This document shows, one piece after another, positions 1-8,056 of a DNA stretch of 37,463 bases. A program made the translations under genes and the position numbers. Location of the stretch: NCBI GenBank assembly GCA_913031625.1, contig CAJWGB010000024.1:1-37463 (forward strand), in the 5' to 3' direction. Under the pieces are notes generated by a model that saw nothing but the letters and a program-made list of their open reading frames with translations, was not told the origin of the DNA and made no database searches. The first letter of the stretch is position 1. Every line of letters begins with the position of its first letter. This stretch comes from an uncultured Planctomycetaceae bacterium (GTDB lineage Bacteria; Planctomycetota; Planctomycetia; Planctomycetales; Planctomycetaceae).

Positions 1-1
1 T

Positions 2-169
2 ATTACTGCACTTCAATCAATGACTGCAACATTCTTGCAAAATATAAAAGAGGTTCAACGATGCCATGTTCAGATAGACAGGGTGAAAGACGAGTTAGCG
101 CGATCAAAGTCAAAGTGGGCTGCTGCTGATAGAGTGAGATGTAAAGCAGCTGCATCTGCATGTGTATGA
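2..169 (+). CDS. Possible 3' end of an upstream gene (open frame entering the window)
   Basis: Frame 2 is open from the left edge to a TGA at 167-169. Its translation has a plausible amphipathic, charged stretch (IDRVKDELARSKSKWAAAD) that could be a short helix or coiled coil. I recognise no family. The stretch is visibly more AT-rich than the coding DNA after position 170. An open frame of about 55 codons can occur by chance, so this may equally be non-coding leader or remnant sequence. It matters because it overlaps the spot where the next gene, the alpha/beta hydrolase, appears to have lost its N-terminus. Confidence 0.2.
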   Translation: MTALQSMTATFLQNIKEVQRCHVQIDRVKDELARSKSKWAAADRVRCKAAASACV

Positions 170-887
170 ACCGGACGGGCACCAGGCCACCGACCGTCGG
201 CCCGTATTCCTCGCGATCCACGGTGGGGGCTGGACGGGAGGCAGTGCTCAGGGATTTGCGCCATTCCCGGCCCATTTTGCAGAACAAGGGATGCTGGGAA
301 TCAGTCTGGAGTATCGGCTGCACAGCAGGAAGACAGGCGTCAGTGTCTTTGACTGTGTCAAAGATGCCCGCAGCGCAGTCCGATGGGTTCGCAGCCATGC
401 GACTCAGCTGGGAGCAGATCCAGATCGCATTGTGGTGATGGGCGGCTCTGCGGGAGGACACCTGTCTGCGTCCACGGCATTGTTCCCGAGTATCAATGAC
501 TCCGGCGACGACACGAAAGTCTCGGCTCGCCCGGACGCAATGATTCTGATGTATCCGGTCATCGATACGTCCGCCGCGGGCTATGGACAGCCAAAGATTG
601 GGGATCGATGGAAAGAGCTCTCTCCAGTCCACAACGTCAAGTCCGGTCTGCCACCTGCACTGATCTTTCATGGAACCGGAGACGACGTGACGCCATTCCC
701 TGCCGCGTCCGAATTCCATGCAAAGTCCAGGGAACTGGGCAACATCAGTGAACTCATAGTTCAGCCAGCTGGACGACACGGGTACATCATCTTTGACCCT
801 GTTGAACTGGATCGAGCACTGGCGCAGATGGAAGGTTTCCTCCTTCGGCAGAAACTCACTTCACAGCAGGAGAAGCCCGGTGAATAG
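162..887 (+). CDS. Alpha/beta hydrolase (acetyl-esterase/BD-FAE type), apparently 5'-truncated
   Basis: An esterase-like alpha/beta hydrolase of 241 residues from the only usable start, GTG at 162. Visible signatures are the oxyanion-hole HGGGW (about residues 20-24), the nucleophile elbow GGSAGG, the acid region GTGDDVTP and a late RHGY histidine, so the catalytic triad looks complete. Relatives are normally secreted and longer, with a signal peptide ahead of a strand of the type LxLHVYEPDG. Here that strand continues upstream of the GTG (DVKQLHLH, codons 138-161) until a TGA at 135-137, so part of the ancestral N-terminus lies outside the present reading frame and no signal peptide remains. 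The 3' end overlaps the amidohydrolase start by 8 bp, implying a two-gene operon. It may be a cytoplasmic variant, a decaying gene or the product of a sequence error. The fold is secure; the substrate is unknown. Confidence 0.8.
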   Translation: MYEPDGHQATDRRPVFLAIHGGGWTGGSAQGFAPFPAHFAEQGMLGISLEYRLHSRKTGVSVFDCVKDARSAVRWVRSHATQLGADPDRIVVMGGSAGGHLSASTALFPSINDSGDDTKVSARPDAMILMYPVIDTSAAGYGQPKIGDRWKELSPVHNVKSGLPPALIFHGTGDDVTPFPAASEFHAKSRELGNISELIVQPAGRHGYIIFDPVELDRALAQMEGFLLRQKLTSQQEKPGE

Positions 888-2592
888 AGTCCTCATTGCT
901 TTACTGCTTACTTCAACCGTATGGGCTGAAGAACCGGTGGACCTGATTCTGGTCGGTGGAAAAATCGTGACTGTCGACAGCAGTTTCCGAGTCGACTCAG
1001 CCATGGCTGTGCGGGACGGAAAGGTCGTCCGAACCGGAACCGACGAACAGATCATGCAGTTGCCTCACGATAGCGCCCTCGTGGTCCAACTTGACGGAAA
1101 GATGGTGTTGCCAGGACTGATCGATTCCCACACGCACCCGACCGGAGCCAGCCGATTTGAGGCAGACCATGAGGTCCCTTCCATGGAAACGATCCAGGAT
1201 GTTCTGGACTATGTGAAGGCGCGAACAAAGGTCGTGCCAAAGGGGGAGTGGATCAATCTGTCGCAGGTGTTCATCACCCGACTTCGGGAGCAGCGTTTCC
1301 CCACCCGCAAAGAACTGGACTCGGTCGCGCCGGATCATCCCGTTTCGTTTCGCACGGGACCGGACGGCAGCGCGAATTCCCTGGCACTCAACGCAAACGG
1401 TATTGATCGTGAGTTTGCCGCAAAACATGCCGACAACGTAATGGTCGACGATTCAGGAGAACCCAATGGCATTCTGAGAAAAGCATCAGCCGTCCTCAAA
1501 GTTCGAGGTTCGTCTTCAAAGAAGCTGTCTGAACCGGAACAGGATGATCGCCTGACTGCCCTGTTTCGAGACTACAACAGCGTCGGGATCACGGCCACCA
1601 TCGATCGCAACTGCAACGACAGTGCGCACAAACAGTACGTGCGCATGCTGGATGCCTGTCGACTGTCTGTTCGCATCCGTATGTCACGTGGCCTCAGTCC
1701 GCGTCAGGACCTGAAGACTATCGAAGCCCGGCTGGATGCGTTCGCCGAAGACGACCTCTTCACAGATCCAAAGCCTCGACTGGGAATCATCGGCGTTAAG
1801 TGTTTCCTTGACGGAGGCATGTTGACCGGAAGCGCGTTCTTCCGTCAGCCATGGGGAATCAGCAGGATCTACGGTATTGAAGACCCTGCCTATCGCGGCA
1901 TGCAGTACATCGAAACAGAACGTGTGGAGGAACTTGTTCGTGCATGTGCGCAACGAGGACTTGCTTTTACCGCACACTGCCAGGGTGATGCTGCGGTGGA
2001 AGCATTGATCGGAGTCTACGAGAAGGTGAATGAGTCCGTCCCAATCAGTCCGACAAGATCCTCCGTCACACACTCAAGCTTCATGAGCAGGAAGGCGATT
2101 GACGGTGCAGCTCGTCTCGGGATCGGCGTCGACCTTCAGCCAGCGTGGCTCTACCTGGATGCCCGAACCCTGCTGGCACAGTTCGGTGAAGAACGGCTGA
2201 ACTATTTCATCCCCCTCAAGAGCCTGATGGCCGCCGGCGTCAAAGCCGGTGGAGGGAGTGATCACATGCAGAAGATCGGCAGCTATCGCAGTGTCAATCC
2301 GTACAACCCGTTCCTTGGAATGTGGATTGCCGCCACACGAAGTGCTCGCTGGTACGATGAGCCCGTACACCTGGAACAGGCATTGTCGCGAAAGCAGATG
2401 ATTCAGTTTTATACGATCAACAACGCCTGGCTGATGCGAATGGAAAAGGAAATTGGGTCCCTGGAACCGGGGAAACGCGCTGACTTTGTCATCATTGACC
2501 GTGACCTGCTGACGTGTTCGGACGAGAACATACGAGACACCAAAGTCATTTCGACCTGGATGGACGGACAGAAACTGACGCCGACTAAGTAA
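880..2592 (+). CDS. Secreted amidohydrolase, YtcJ-like (Amidohydro_3)
   Basis: A metal-dependent amidohydrolase of about 570 residues. I chose GTG at 880 because it gives a clean signal peptide (VNRVLIALLLTSTVWA, cut before EEPVD), has a purine-rich ribosome site (CAGGAGAAG) about 5 bp upstream, and overlaps the hydrolase stop by 8 bp, which suggests translational coupling. The order of motifs is that of the YtcJ family: an N-terminal small-barrel strand (DLILVGGKIVTVD), the metal-binding DSHTHPTG, a mid-barrel lysine/aspartate segment (IGVKCFLDGG), the histidines in FTAHCQGD and SVTHSSF, the GGGSDH aspartate near the end of the barrel, and a final EPGKRADFVIIDRD strand. Members hydrolyse amide or related bonds in diverse substrates and many are uncharacterised, so I give none here. 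Export and pairing with an esterase suggest a periplasmic degradative step. Confidence 0.88.
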   Translation: MNRVLIALLLTSTVWAEEPVDLILVGGKIVTVDSSFRVDSAMAVRDGKVVRTGTDEQIMQLPHDSALVVQLDGKMVLPGLIDSHTHPTGASRFEADHEVPSMETIQDVLDYVKARTKVVPKGEWINLSQVFITRLREQRFPTRKELDSVAPDHPVSFRTGPDGSANSLALNANGIDREFAAKHADNVMVDDSGEPNGILRKASAVLKVRGSSSKKLSEPEQDDRLTALFRDYNSVGITATIDRNCNDSAHKQYVRMLDACRLSVRIRMSRGLSPRQDLKTIEARLDAFAEDDLFTDPKPRLGIIGVKCFLDGGMLTGSAFFRQPWGISRIYGIEDPAYRGMQYIETERVEELVRACAQRGLAFTAHCQGDAAVEALIGVYEKVNESVPISPTRSSVTHSSFMSRKAIDGAARLGIGVDLQPAWLYLDARTLLAQFGEERLNYFIPLKSLMAAGVKAGGGSDHMQKIGSYRSVNPYNPFLGMWIAATRSARWYDEPVHLEQALSRKQMIQFYTINNAWLMRMEKEIGSLEPGKRADFVIIDRDLLTCSDENIRDTKVISTWMDGQKLTPTK

Positions 2593-2603
2593 GTGAAGAA
2601 TTG

Positions 2604-2690
2604 GACCGCCATAGAGGCCACAGAGGTAAGCAGAGACTCTGTGCGTCTCCGTGAACTCCGCGAACCCTTTGCCCTGTGAACTCTGTGGTA
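2604..2690. repeat. CTCTGTG/CACAGAG-rich intergenic repeat block
   Basis: The gap between the amidohydrolase and the next gene is built from short units of the type CCACAGAGG, CTCTGTG, TCCGTGAACTCCG and CTCTGTGG. CACAGAG (2619-2625) and CTCTGTG (2637-2643) form a small hairpin, and GAACTCTGTGG recurs at about 2678-2688. Similar units reappear at about 10500-10525. This resembles a dispersed intergenic element, but one window cannot show its copy number. Confidence 0.5.
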
Positions 2691-2708
2691 GAAAATCGAG
2701 CGAGTCCC

Positions 2709-4145
2709 ATGAATGTAAGAGTCTTACTACTCCTTCTCATCACGATTGCTGCCACATCAAACGCTGACGACACGGTCCACATCGGGTCGCGTCGCGAGTT
2801 GTTCCTCGATGACGTGTTGATCGGATCGATGAATGGAACGCAGCTGAAGATGCACGAACCGCAGCGTCTGCGCCGGATGCCAGCCCGACCGTTCGGCCAT
2901 TACGCGACGGTGCTGCAGGACGGCAACAAACTGCGACTTTATTATCGCGGCGACAAAGTCCCGGGCGCGCACTGGAGAAACGGCTGGGGAAAGTACCACG
3001 AAGGCGAAGTCACTCTGTATGCCGAAAGCACAGACAACGGCGTCCACTGGACGGAGCCTGACCTGGAGATTCATGACGTCGCTCAGATGCCGAAAGGCAA
3101 TGTAGTCGTGGACATGAGCGACGACACATTCCTCGTGACGCATAACTTCACACCGTTTATCGACACGCGTCCTGGAGTGCCTGCAGACGAGAAGTACAAG
3201 GCACTCGGCGGCAATCGCTATCCGCCGGAGAACTGGGGTGGATGGAAGACTAAGGACGAGCGAGCTGAGTTGCGAAAGAAATACGGTCCCGGTGGCCTGA
3301 AGGCCTTCGCATCGGCAGACGGCCTACGCTGGCGAGTGCTTCAGAAAGAGCCAGTCATTTCTGAAGAGCAGGGCAGTTTTGATTCCCAGAACGGAGCCTT
3401 CTGGTCAGATTCAGAACAGTGCTATGTGTGCTATTTTCGCTGGTTTGATAAGGGGCGTCGAGCAATTCGGCGCAGCACCAGCAAAGACTTCCTGGACTGG
3501 TCAGAACCTGTCGACATGCAGGCCAACGAACCAGGGGAACACCTCTATACGAGCTGCACTCATCCCTATTTTCGAGCGCCCCACATTTACGTTGCCTTGC
3601 CTACGCGATTTCAGGCCTCCGCTGGTGCAATTACTGACATCGCACTGATGGCAACGCGTCCCGGCAGCGACCGTTACCACCGCCACTTCAAAGAAGCATT
3701 CATTCGGCCAGGCCTTGGCCCTCGCGGGTGGGGGAACCGGGCCAACTACATCACGCTCAATGTCGTTCAGACAAGTGACACTGAAATGAGCATGTTCATG
3801 TATGGGGGAGCTCAGTACGTCCTCAGACTGGACGGATTCATCTCAGTCAATGCTGGCTTCAAACCAGGCGAATTCATCACGGAGCCGTTTGTGTTCGCAG
3901 GAGAGCACCTTGAGTTGAACTACTCCACTGCCGGAGCCGGTGAGATTCGTGTGGAGATTCAGAACGCGGATGGCAGTCCGATCACGGGAGTTTCACTGGA
4001 TGACTGCCAGCCATTGAAGGGTGATGCAATTGGGGGAGACGTACTGTGGAAGGAGACAGAATCTCTCAGCCACCTCGCCGGCAAGCCCATTCGTCTGCGT
4101 TTCCTGATGCGTGAGGCTGACATCTATTCACTGAAATTTCGGTAA
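2709..4145 (+). CDS. Secreted beta-propeller-like protein, glycoside-hydrolase-like (GH32/43/130-like), function unknown
   Basis: A 478-residue exported protein. The ATG at 2709 gives a textbook signal peptide (MNVRVLLLLLITIAATSNA); a GTG at 2676 would add 11 residues and mask it. The mature protein opens with HIGSRRELFLDDVLI, an opening typical of a planctomycete family with a five-bladed-propeller-like glycosidase fold. The body has propeller-type strands: YYRGD, LYAESTDNGVHW, FASADGLRW, RSTSKDFLDWS. The last ~100 residues look like an all-beta accessory domain ending in LRFLMREADIYSLKF. I cannot identify the three catalytic acids, so enzymatic activity is not shown. The gene stands alone with a repeat-filled 116-bp leader. 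A role in extracellular saccharide processing is inferred from fold and neighbours. Confidence 0.72.
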   Translation: MNVRVLLLLLITIAATSNADDTVHIGSRRELFLDDVLIGSMNGTQLKMHEPQRLRRMPARPFGHYATVLQDGNKLRLYYRGDKVPGAHWRNGWGKYHEGEVTLYAESTDNGVHWTEPDLEIHDVAQMPKGNVVVDMSDDTFLVTHNFTPFIDTRPGVPADEKYKALGGNRYPPENWGGWKTKDERAELRKKYGPGGLKAFASADGLRWRVLQKEPVISEEQGSFDSQNGAFWSDSEQCYVCYFRWFDKGRRAIRRSTSKDFLDWSEPVDMQANEPGEHLYTSCTHPYFRAPHIYVALPTRFQASAGAITDIALMATRPGSDRYHRHFKEAFIRPGLGPRGWGNRANYITLNVVQTSDTEMSMFMYGGAQYVLRLDGFISVNAGFKPGEFITEPFVFAGEHLELNYSTAGAGEIRVEIQNADGSPITGVSLDDCQPLKGDAIGGDVLWKETESLSHLAGKPIRLRFLMREADIYSLKFR

Positions 4146-4220
4146 TTCGACCAGCTGTCGGCGGGTCAGAGAAGTGGGCAGTGCCAACCGATGAACGGAT
4201 CGTTCTTAAGGTGACGCGGT

Positions 4221-4257
4221 GGACGGTCCTCACCCTACAAAGGCTGAAGGACTGTCC
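4221..4257. other. Imperfect hairpin downstream of the propeller gene
   Basis: GGACGGTCCT (4221-4230) pairs with AGGACTGTCC (4248-4257) at 9 of 10 positions around a 17-nt loop. No T-tract follows, so it is not a standard intrinsic terminator. It lies in the 255-bp gap before the CotH gene, which otherwise holds nothing I recognise, and could act as an mRNA 3'-end structure. Confidence 0.35.
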
Positions 4258-4400
4258 GAAGACGGACACACTCGGCCCCAAATGGTTACTCTCTGACACA
4301 CACCACGCGAACACCGAATTGGCTGGCATTTGTCGAAACCTTCACAATCATGTGGGGTTTGAGCAAGCGTCAATGCCACCCCGATTTGCCGGAACTCAAC

Positions 4401-5450
4401 ATGTCACAGGCTCTTTGTTTGCGCCCATTCTTAGTCCTTTTCCTGCTCGTGGTGCCGAGCACCACTCACAGGACGGTCGCTGCGGACAAACTGAAAGCCT
4501 CCGACATGCTCGATCCAAACCGGGTGCTGGAGATACGCCTTGAAATGCCGGAGGAGTCATGGGACAAACTCCGGCGACAGACGCGAGACGCATCCACAGC
4601 ATTCAACGGACTGCCCAATCGGAAGCCGTACACGTATGTGAAGGCGGACTTGTGGATCGGCGATCTGAAGGTCGAATCCGTCGGCGTTCGAAAGAAAGGA
4701 TTCTTTGGTTCGGCAGACACACGCCGCCCTTCGCTGAAGATCAAATTCGACGAGTATGTCGACCAGGATCCGGTGAGCGGTCTGAGTCGAATCACATTGA
4801 ACAACAACAAACAGGATCGGTCTCTGGCCAGTCAGTTTCTGACTTATCAGCTGTTTCGCCGGGCAGGCAACCCCGCGCCTCGTTCAAACTGGGCGCGCGT
4901 GACCGTCAACGGCAAAAGCCTTGGCGTGTACACTCATGTGGAGAGCGTCAGGAAACCATTTCTAAAACACAACTTCGAAAAGAAGTCCGGCAACCTTTAC
5001 GAAGGAACGCTCACCGACTTTCACCATTCGGCCGTGGAAAGTCTGGAAGCCAAAACCAACGAAGACGACAACGATCGATCGGACGCAGAATCCCTCGCAA
5101 AGCTGCTCAACGCTGACGGGCCGCTGAACGTCGAAGAACTCGAGAAGCAGATCGATCTACCTGCCTTCCTGCGGCATTGGGCGCTCGAAAGTCTGATCGG
5201 GTTCTGGGACGGGTACAGCAGCAATCAGAACAATTACTTCATCTATTTCCGACCATCGGATGGCAGAGGCGTCTTTATCCCATGGGGAGCAGACGCGTCC
5301 TTCACCAGCTGCACACCGTTCAGCTTCGGAATGCGTGAAGTGGGCCCCATCTATGCTCAGGCCGTTCTCGCCAACAGACTTTATCGCGCGGAAGGGATAC
5401 CGGATCGGTACCGCGAGACGATGCAGTCAATCCTGAACAGTCAATCCTGA
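4401..5450 (+). CDS. CotH-kinase family secreted protein, N-terminal part of a frameshifted gene
   Basis: The CotH-like (PF08757-type) portion, about 349 residues from ATG 4401, which begins a signal peptide (MSQALCLRPFLVLFLLVV); an in-frame ATG at 4350 would place 17 extra residues ahead of it. Recognisable CotH elements are the entry strand RLEMPEESWDKLRR, VGVRKKGFFG, the lysine-bearing RPSLKIKFDEY, LNNNKQDRSLASQ, the VNGKSLGVYTHVESV strand and GNLYEG. The helical second half follows (LESLIGFWDGYSSNQNN). The frame ends at TGA 5448-5450 inside a 14-bp tandem duplication. Removing one copy restores a continuous frame into the downstream EF-hand portion (stop 6392-6394), so the intact gene would encode about 659 residues. 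CotH homologues in spore coats are protein kinases; the role of planctomycete versions is unknown. Confidence 0.82.
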   Translation: MSQALCLRPFLVLFLLVVPSTTHRTVAADKLKASDMLDPNRVLEIRLEMPEESWDKLRRQTRDASTAFNGLPNRKPYTYVKADLWIGDLKVESVGVRKKGFFGSADTRRPSLKIKFDEYVDQDPVSGLSRITLNNNKQDRSLASQFLTYQLFRRAGNPAPRSNWARVTVNGKSLGVYTHVESVRKPFLKHNFEKKSGNLYEGTLTDFHHSAVESLEAKTNEDDNDRSDAESLAKLLNADGPLNVEELEKQIDLPAFLRHWALESLIGFWDGYSSNQNNYFIYFRPSDGRGVFIPWGADASFTSCTPFSFGMREVGPIYAQAVLANRLYRAEGIPDRYRETMQSILNSQS

Positions 5451-5451
5451 A
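5424..5451 (+). repeat. 14-bp perfect tandem duplication causing a frameshift
   Basis: CAGTCAATCCTGAA occurs twice without spacing, at 5424-5437 and 5438-5451. The duplication adds 14 bp, a non-multiple of three, and puts a TGA at 5448-5450 in the CotH frame. With one copy deleted the frame reads MQSILKEAFHEEHLLAEA and runs into the downstream open frame. Confidence 0.95.
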
Positions 5452-5551
5452 AGAAGCGTTCCATGAAGAGCACCTGCTGGCAGAAGCTGACCGCATCCAG
5501 AAACTCCTGAAACCCTATGTCGGCCCGAGCCAGGCAGACTATGTCAAAGGC

Positions 5552-6394
5552 ATGGATGAGATTCGTTCTTTTGTCCGGCGGCGACGGGCCTCAATCGAGA
5601 AAGCCCTGAAGGCCGACCGCCTTGAGATTCCGCGCGAACCACGTTCCCCGTCTTACCTCGTGGACGAGGGCAGATTAGCAGGTTCATTTTCAGTTCCATT
5701 CGACGGCGATGGAGAATCCACAGCGACATTCAAAGTGACGCTGGATGACTCCAAAATGAGTATCACGGGATCGACGGTGACGGCATCACTGAAGACGCCA
5801 TCACGTTCATGGTTTAACCGAGGCGGATCAGGGGATGAAACGCCGTCGGCGGAGAAGAACATCAGTCTGGTCATCAAAATGGAGCGTGATGGCAAAGAAC
5901 CGGTGACTGCATCGGTCACTCTTCACCGGCTTGATCTCGAAGATCCAATTGGGAAGACAATTGAGGTTTCCGGGACGTTTCGCGAAGGAGCTGCCCGCCG
6001 TTCCTTTGGGTTCGGCGGCGGATCATCGCAATATGTTATCGGCGATCTGACATTGAAAGAATTCGGCCTGAAATTCGGCCTGAATAAGGGGGATGTCATC
6101 AGCGGTGACATGAAGCTGCGGATAGTCCGATCTCGCGGCGGCTTTTTCGCACGTCGCGGAGAGGACAATCGACAGCCGTCTCAGGAGACGCAGGAGCCCG
6201 AAAAGCCCAAAGAACCAAACGTGTTCCTCCAGGCACTGACAATCACACGAGCACTCGATACAGACCGTGACCGCACAATCAGTGCCGAAGAGATTGAGCA
6301 GGCCTCAGACCGATTGAAGGCGCTTGATCTCAACAAAGACGGAAAACTCGACAGGGAGGAGATGGAAAACCTGTTCGGTACTCCTCGGAAATAG
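5552..6394 (+). CDS. C-terminal part of the split CotH gene, with paired EF-hands
   Basis: The downstream half of the CotH gene. The frame is open from just after the duplication at 5452, and residues before the nominal ATG at 5552 (KEAFHEEHLLAEADRIQKLL) are clearly coding, so 5552 is an internal methionine rather than a true start. After a helical segment comes a region of beta strands rich in D, T, S and G (about residues 40-220), then two EF-hand loops near the C-terminus: DTDRDRTISAEE and DLNKDGKLDREE, both with acidic residues at the calcium-ligand positions. Such C-terminal EF-hands are common on exported planctomycete proteins. If translated alone it would lack a signal peptide and the CotH core, so it is probably non-functional unless frame is restored. 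Confidence 0.75.
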   Translation: MDEIRSFVRRRRASIEKALKADRLEIPREPRSPSYLVDEGRLAGSFSVPFDGDGESTATFKVTLDDSKMSITGSTVTASLKTPSRSWFNRGGSGDETPSAEKNISLVIKMERDGKEPVTASVTLHRLDLEDPIGKTIEVSGTFREGAARRSFGFGGGSSQYVIGDLTLKEFGLKFGLNKGDVISGDMKLRIVRSRGGFFARRGEDNRQPSQETQEPEKPKEPNVFLQALTITRALDTDRDRTISAEEIEQASDRLKALDLNKDGKLDREEMENLFGTPRK

Positions 6395-6525
6395 TGGTGG
6401 TGAGCCCGCCCCACAATTCAGAGTAACCAATCGCAAACCGCGTGCGTCTGCCGCTTCATGTAAACGATGACAGCAGTTTCTTATCTGAAGCGGTCAACGT
6501 CGCCCTGCGGCGCCCGACCTTCGTC

Positions 6526-6589
6526 GATTAGCCTAAGGCAACGAGGGCGCAGCCTTAGATTAGCCTAAGACAACCAGATCGCAGCTCAA
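6526..6589. repeat. Degenerate 32-bp tandem repeat with internal hairpin
   Basis: Two adjacent 32-bp units (6526-6557 and 6558-6589) both begin GATTAGCCTAAG and match at about 25 of 32 positions. The first can fold through TAAGGC (6534-6539) and GCCTTA (6552-6557). It lies in the convergent gap between the CotH gene and the MFS gene; no coding potential is seen there. Confidence 0.6.
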
Positions 6590-6632
6590 TCTCACCGTGG
6601 ATAACACACTCAACAACCGTACCCGACAAGCA

Positions 6633-6705
6633 AGGTGGGCACCGCCCACGATGGTATCAGTGACCGGCGAGACGTCTTCGACGGAATCGTGGGCCATGCC
6701 CACCT
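6633..6705. repeat. 20-bp inverted repeat in a convergent gap, possible bidirectional terminator
   Basis: AGGTGGGCACCGCCCACGAT (6633-6652) and ATCGTGGGCCATGCCCACCT (6686-6705) are reverse complements at 18 of 20 positions, around a 33-nt loop. Each arm is itself a small palindrome (GTGGGC...GCCCAC). It ends 8 bp from the MFS stop codon. No T-tract is present. It may stop transcription from both sides or be a REP-type dispersed element. Confidence 0.6.
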
Positions 6706-6712
6706 ACCTCTG

Positions 6713-8056
6713 CTATCGAATCTTCCGGTCAGGATTCAGCCCCAGAGCCGTCAAAGCAGCAACGACATATCCGGCGGAGAAGAAGAGGAATGCCTCGCTC
6801 CAGTCACCATTCTTATCCCAGTGTTCGCGAATGAACGGCACAGCGAGCGGGGTTACGGCCGCTCCAAAGTTGCCCCACATATTTCCCCAGCCGAAGACCG
6901 CTGCCGTGTTGTTGCCGCCCACGTCCTGCATGTATGCCCACAGTCCCGGAACGCTGAGGTCTGTTGCAAATGCTACGACTGAAGCTGCAGCAATGAACGC
7001 CCATGCGGACTCCAGTTGCAGGCACGAAAGGTACGCGACAACCGCGAGGGTATAGCAGCAAACGAGCGGGATAACGCGTCCCTTCCGACGCCCGAGGAAA
7101 CGGACCGCAAGGTCTGTCATAGGCCCCCCCAGCAACATTCCGACAATGCCGGCAAACAACACAATGGTGGACATCCAGCCGCCGATTTTCGGGTCTACAT
7201 TTTTGACTTCTTTGAGGTATTTCGGCAGCCACGACACCAGGAACACCCAGCCGACATTGATGCCGAACTGGAGTGCGCACATCAGCCACATTGTGCCGCT
7301 CTTGATCAGCGGAATCAGCGGAGGAAAAGAGGGCAGCCCCGTTACTAGTTCATCATCACCTTCTGCAATCAGGCGACACTCCGTATCATTGCAGCCGGGG
7401 TGATCTTCGGGGCGATCGCGAAAGACGAACCAAAAGATGGCCGCGGCCACAAACCCCAGGCTTCCGTAAATGATCAGAACCGCTCGCCAGCCGATAATGT
7501 CCGCCAGCAGCCATGCGGTCAGAATGGGAGCGATCGCGCCGCCAAGCCGCCCTCCGAATGAAACGATGGAACTCGCAGTTCCGCGTTGAGGAAGCGGCAT
7601 CCAGCGTTTAATGAGACTGCCGGCGGTGGGATAGCAGCCAGCCTGCGAAACACCAAACAGAAGACGCGCGGTAATCAACATCAGAAATCCATTCGCCAGC
7701 CCAGTCATGATGGTGCAGATTGACCAGACACAGATGTAGATGGGCAGCATCCTGCGAGCACCAAGTCGGTCTGAAAGCCAGCCCGCCGGAACCTGGCACA
7801 GGGCGTAGGTAAAGAAGAAGGCGGACATGATTCCTCCGACCTGCTTCTCAGACATTCCCAATGACGTCCGAAAGTCATCCAGTTTCGCGATTTCCGCAAT
7901 GCAGATGCGATCAAGATACAGGGCAACAGCCGCAAGCGTCGTGGCTCCAATCACCCAGAATCGCATGGAGCTGGCCCCCACGTGACGCCCCGGTGCATTA
8001 ACCGGCTGGCCGGCCTGCTGATCTGACTTCAGACCATATTCGTAGGGGTTACTCAT
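6713..8056 (-). CDS. MFS transporter, anion:cation symporter (hexuronate/sugar-acid) type
   Basis: A 447-residue major facilitator with about 12 hydrophobic helices. It shows the early helix-1 signature ALYLDRICI (residues about 46-54) typical of the anion:cation symporter family (ExuT, GudP, DgoT) and the loop 2-3 motif GWLSDRLGARR (about 92-102). A central hydrophilic loop (FRDRPEDHPGCNDTECRLI) separates the two six-helix halves. Its ATG overlaps the stop of the upstream dehydratase gene as ATGA (8053-8056), so the two are almost certainly translationally coupled. The operon (mannonate dehydratase, enolase-type dehydratase, transporter) suggests it imports a hexuronate or aldonate across the inner membrane. 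The family call is secure; the exact substrate is inferred from neighbours. Confidence 0.88.
   Translation of the reverse strand: MSNPYEYGLKSDQQAGQPVNAPGRHVGASSMRFWVIGATTLAAVALYLDRICIAEIAKLDDFRTSLGMSEKQVGGIMSAFFFTYALCQVPAGWLSDRLGARRMLPIYICVWSICTIMTGLANGFLMLITARLLFGVSQAGCYPTAGSLIKRWMPLPQRGTASSIVSFGGRLGGAIAPILTAWLLADIIGWRAVLIIYGSLGFVAAAIFWFVFRDRPEDHPGCNDTECRLIAEGDDELVTGLPSFPPLIPLIKSGTMWLMCALQFGINVGWVFLVSWLPKYLKEVKNVDPKIGGWMSTIVLFAGIVGMLLGGPMTDLAVRFLGRRKGRVIPLVCCYTLAVVAYLSCLQLESAWAFIAAASVVAFATDLSVPGLWAYMQDVGGNNTAAVFGWGNMWGNFGAAVTPLAVPFIREHWDKNGDWSEAFLFFSAGYVVAALTALGLNPDRKIR

Noticed and set aside
3-779. Long minus-strand open frame of 258 codons opposite the hydrolase
   Set aside because: It is antisense to a clear alpha/beta hydrolase with intact motifs, has no recognisable domain and no ribosome site.
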